The position numbers and the translations under genes were made by a program. Of a stretch of DNA of 6,329 bases, positions 5,724 to 6,329 are shown one piece after another. Within the stretch, counting starts at the first letter, position 1; each line of letters opens with the position of its first letter. The notes below the pieces were generated by a model. That model did no database searches. It was given only the letters and a program-made list of their open reading frames with translations, and was not told the DNA's origin. This DNA comes from Actinomycetota bacterium (GTDB lineage Bacteria > Actinomycetota > Actinomycetes > Nanopelagicales > Nanopelagicaceae), in NCBI GenBank assembly GCA_009703165.1, contig WLGP01000058.1, positions 1 through 6,329 on the forward strand, read 5' to 3'.

Positions 5724-6329
5724 TTAACCCTTAAGGCTAAAAGTTGGGTACTCATCTGTAACGAGTAACCATGCGTAACCCTGCACACGGTTCCAGTAAG
5801 CAATCGTTCCGAGAACAATCTCGGCCGCCCACTCTGGATACTTTCCAGTCAAAGATGTAAGGGCCCATGCAAGAACCGTGGCGATGATCGTAAGTACGAG
5901 ATAGAAGGCTCCGACGATGTAGAGTGGAATTGCAAGGAACCACTTCACAAGTGGAAGTCCGCGGCTGAGCTTTGCTCCACCTTCCACATCTGGGAAGAGA
6001 ACTGCAACGCGTGGGTTACGTTCGATCGATGGGTAATCATCGTTGAGCAGAAGAACATAGGCAAAGAGTCGTGTCTCAAGTTCTGTCAGCGCGTGGTTAA
6101 AGCTCAAGACATAACTTGGATAGATGCCGCGGAAGACAAGTGCGAGAAATGTTGGCAGAAGAACAAAGCCTGCAACGCCAATTGCCATCGCTGAATCTTC
6201 TGAGAATGCAGCTGGAGAGAAGCTGGCGACAAAGATCCAGACAGGAAAGACGAGGATGCCGCGCCAGAAAACGGTTGCGCGATTGCGGTTCTCGAGATCG
6301 ATCGCGATTGTCGTGGTGACTTGGTTACT
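5724..6329 (-). CDS. DUF4389-like membrane protein with two repeat units, N-terminus cut by window edge
   Basis: The reverse-strand frame is open from the right edge to a TAA at 5724-5726, giving 201 visible residues. The Met at 6186-6188 is not a convincing start, because 47 further in-frame residues lie before it, including DLENRNRATVFWRGILVFPV, which looks like the conserved beginning of a DUF4389 unit. The protein is strongly hydrophobic with several membrane segments (visible residues about 22-37, 49-67, 130-160). It contains two related units: GIYPSYV...ETRLFAYVLLLNDDYPSI (68-102) and GKYPEWA...WNRVQGYAWLLVTDEYPTF (162-197), each ending Tyr-x-x-Leu-Leu-x-x-Asp-x-Tyr-Pro. Proteins with this G-x-YP and R-x-x-x-YxxLL-x-D-x-YP pattern are annotated as DUF4389 in Actinobacteria and have no established function that I know of. 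It converges on the small gene at 5467-5703. Confidence 0.85.
   Translation of the reverse strand, partial: SNQVTTTIAIDLENRNRATVFWRGILVFPVWIFVASFSPAAFSEDSAMAIGVAGFVLLPTFLALVFRGIYPSYVLSFNHALTELETRLFAYVLLLNDDYPSIERNPRVAVLFPDVEGGAKLSRGLPLVKWFLAIPLYIVGAFYLVLTIIATVLAWALTSLTGKYPEWAAEIVLGTIAYWNRVQGYAWLLVTDEYPTFSLKG

Overview
The window looks like a piece of a compact actinobacterial chromosome with mid-range GC (close to 50% by eye). Three things point there. The order aroA-rsgA-hisN is one I know from Actinobacteria. RsgA carries the basic N-terminal leader (RIRPSRRTRPRSKDRPSH) typical of that phylum. The EPSP synthase has the HETDRL and GELTP motifs of actinobacterial enzymes, and the histidinol-phosphate phosphatase is the inositol-monophosphatase-like HisN type used by Actinobacteria. 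Moderate GC and very short gene gaps would fit a streamlined aquatic lineage such as the acI/Nanopelagicales group, but this is inference.

Layout: positions 1-5703 hold five genes, all on the + strand and close enough to share a transcript. They are aroA (its 5' end is cut off by the window edge), rsgA (overlaps aroA by 4 bases, ATGA), hisN (25-base gap), a P1B-1 copper-exporting ATPase (26-base gap) and a 78-residue protein of unknown function (35-base gap, with the best Shine-Dalgarno site in the window). After a 20-base convergent gap, a - strand gene for a two-unit DUF4389-like membrane protein runs to the right edge, where its N-terminus is cut off.

Function: aroA (shikimate pathway, aromatic amino acids) and hisN (histidine) are biosynthetic housekeeping genes, and rsgA is a small-subunit ribosome maturation GTPase. 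The copper ATPase handles Cu(I) export and has no visible copper regulator or chaperone beside it. The two most open-ended genes are the small protein with an amphipathic N-terminus and the DUF4389-like protein. I see no RNA gene, mobile element, CRISPR array, origin or att site, and no gene-free stretch longer than 35 bases. I find no convincing evidence of an undescribed multi-gene system; the findings are modest and graded accordingly.
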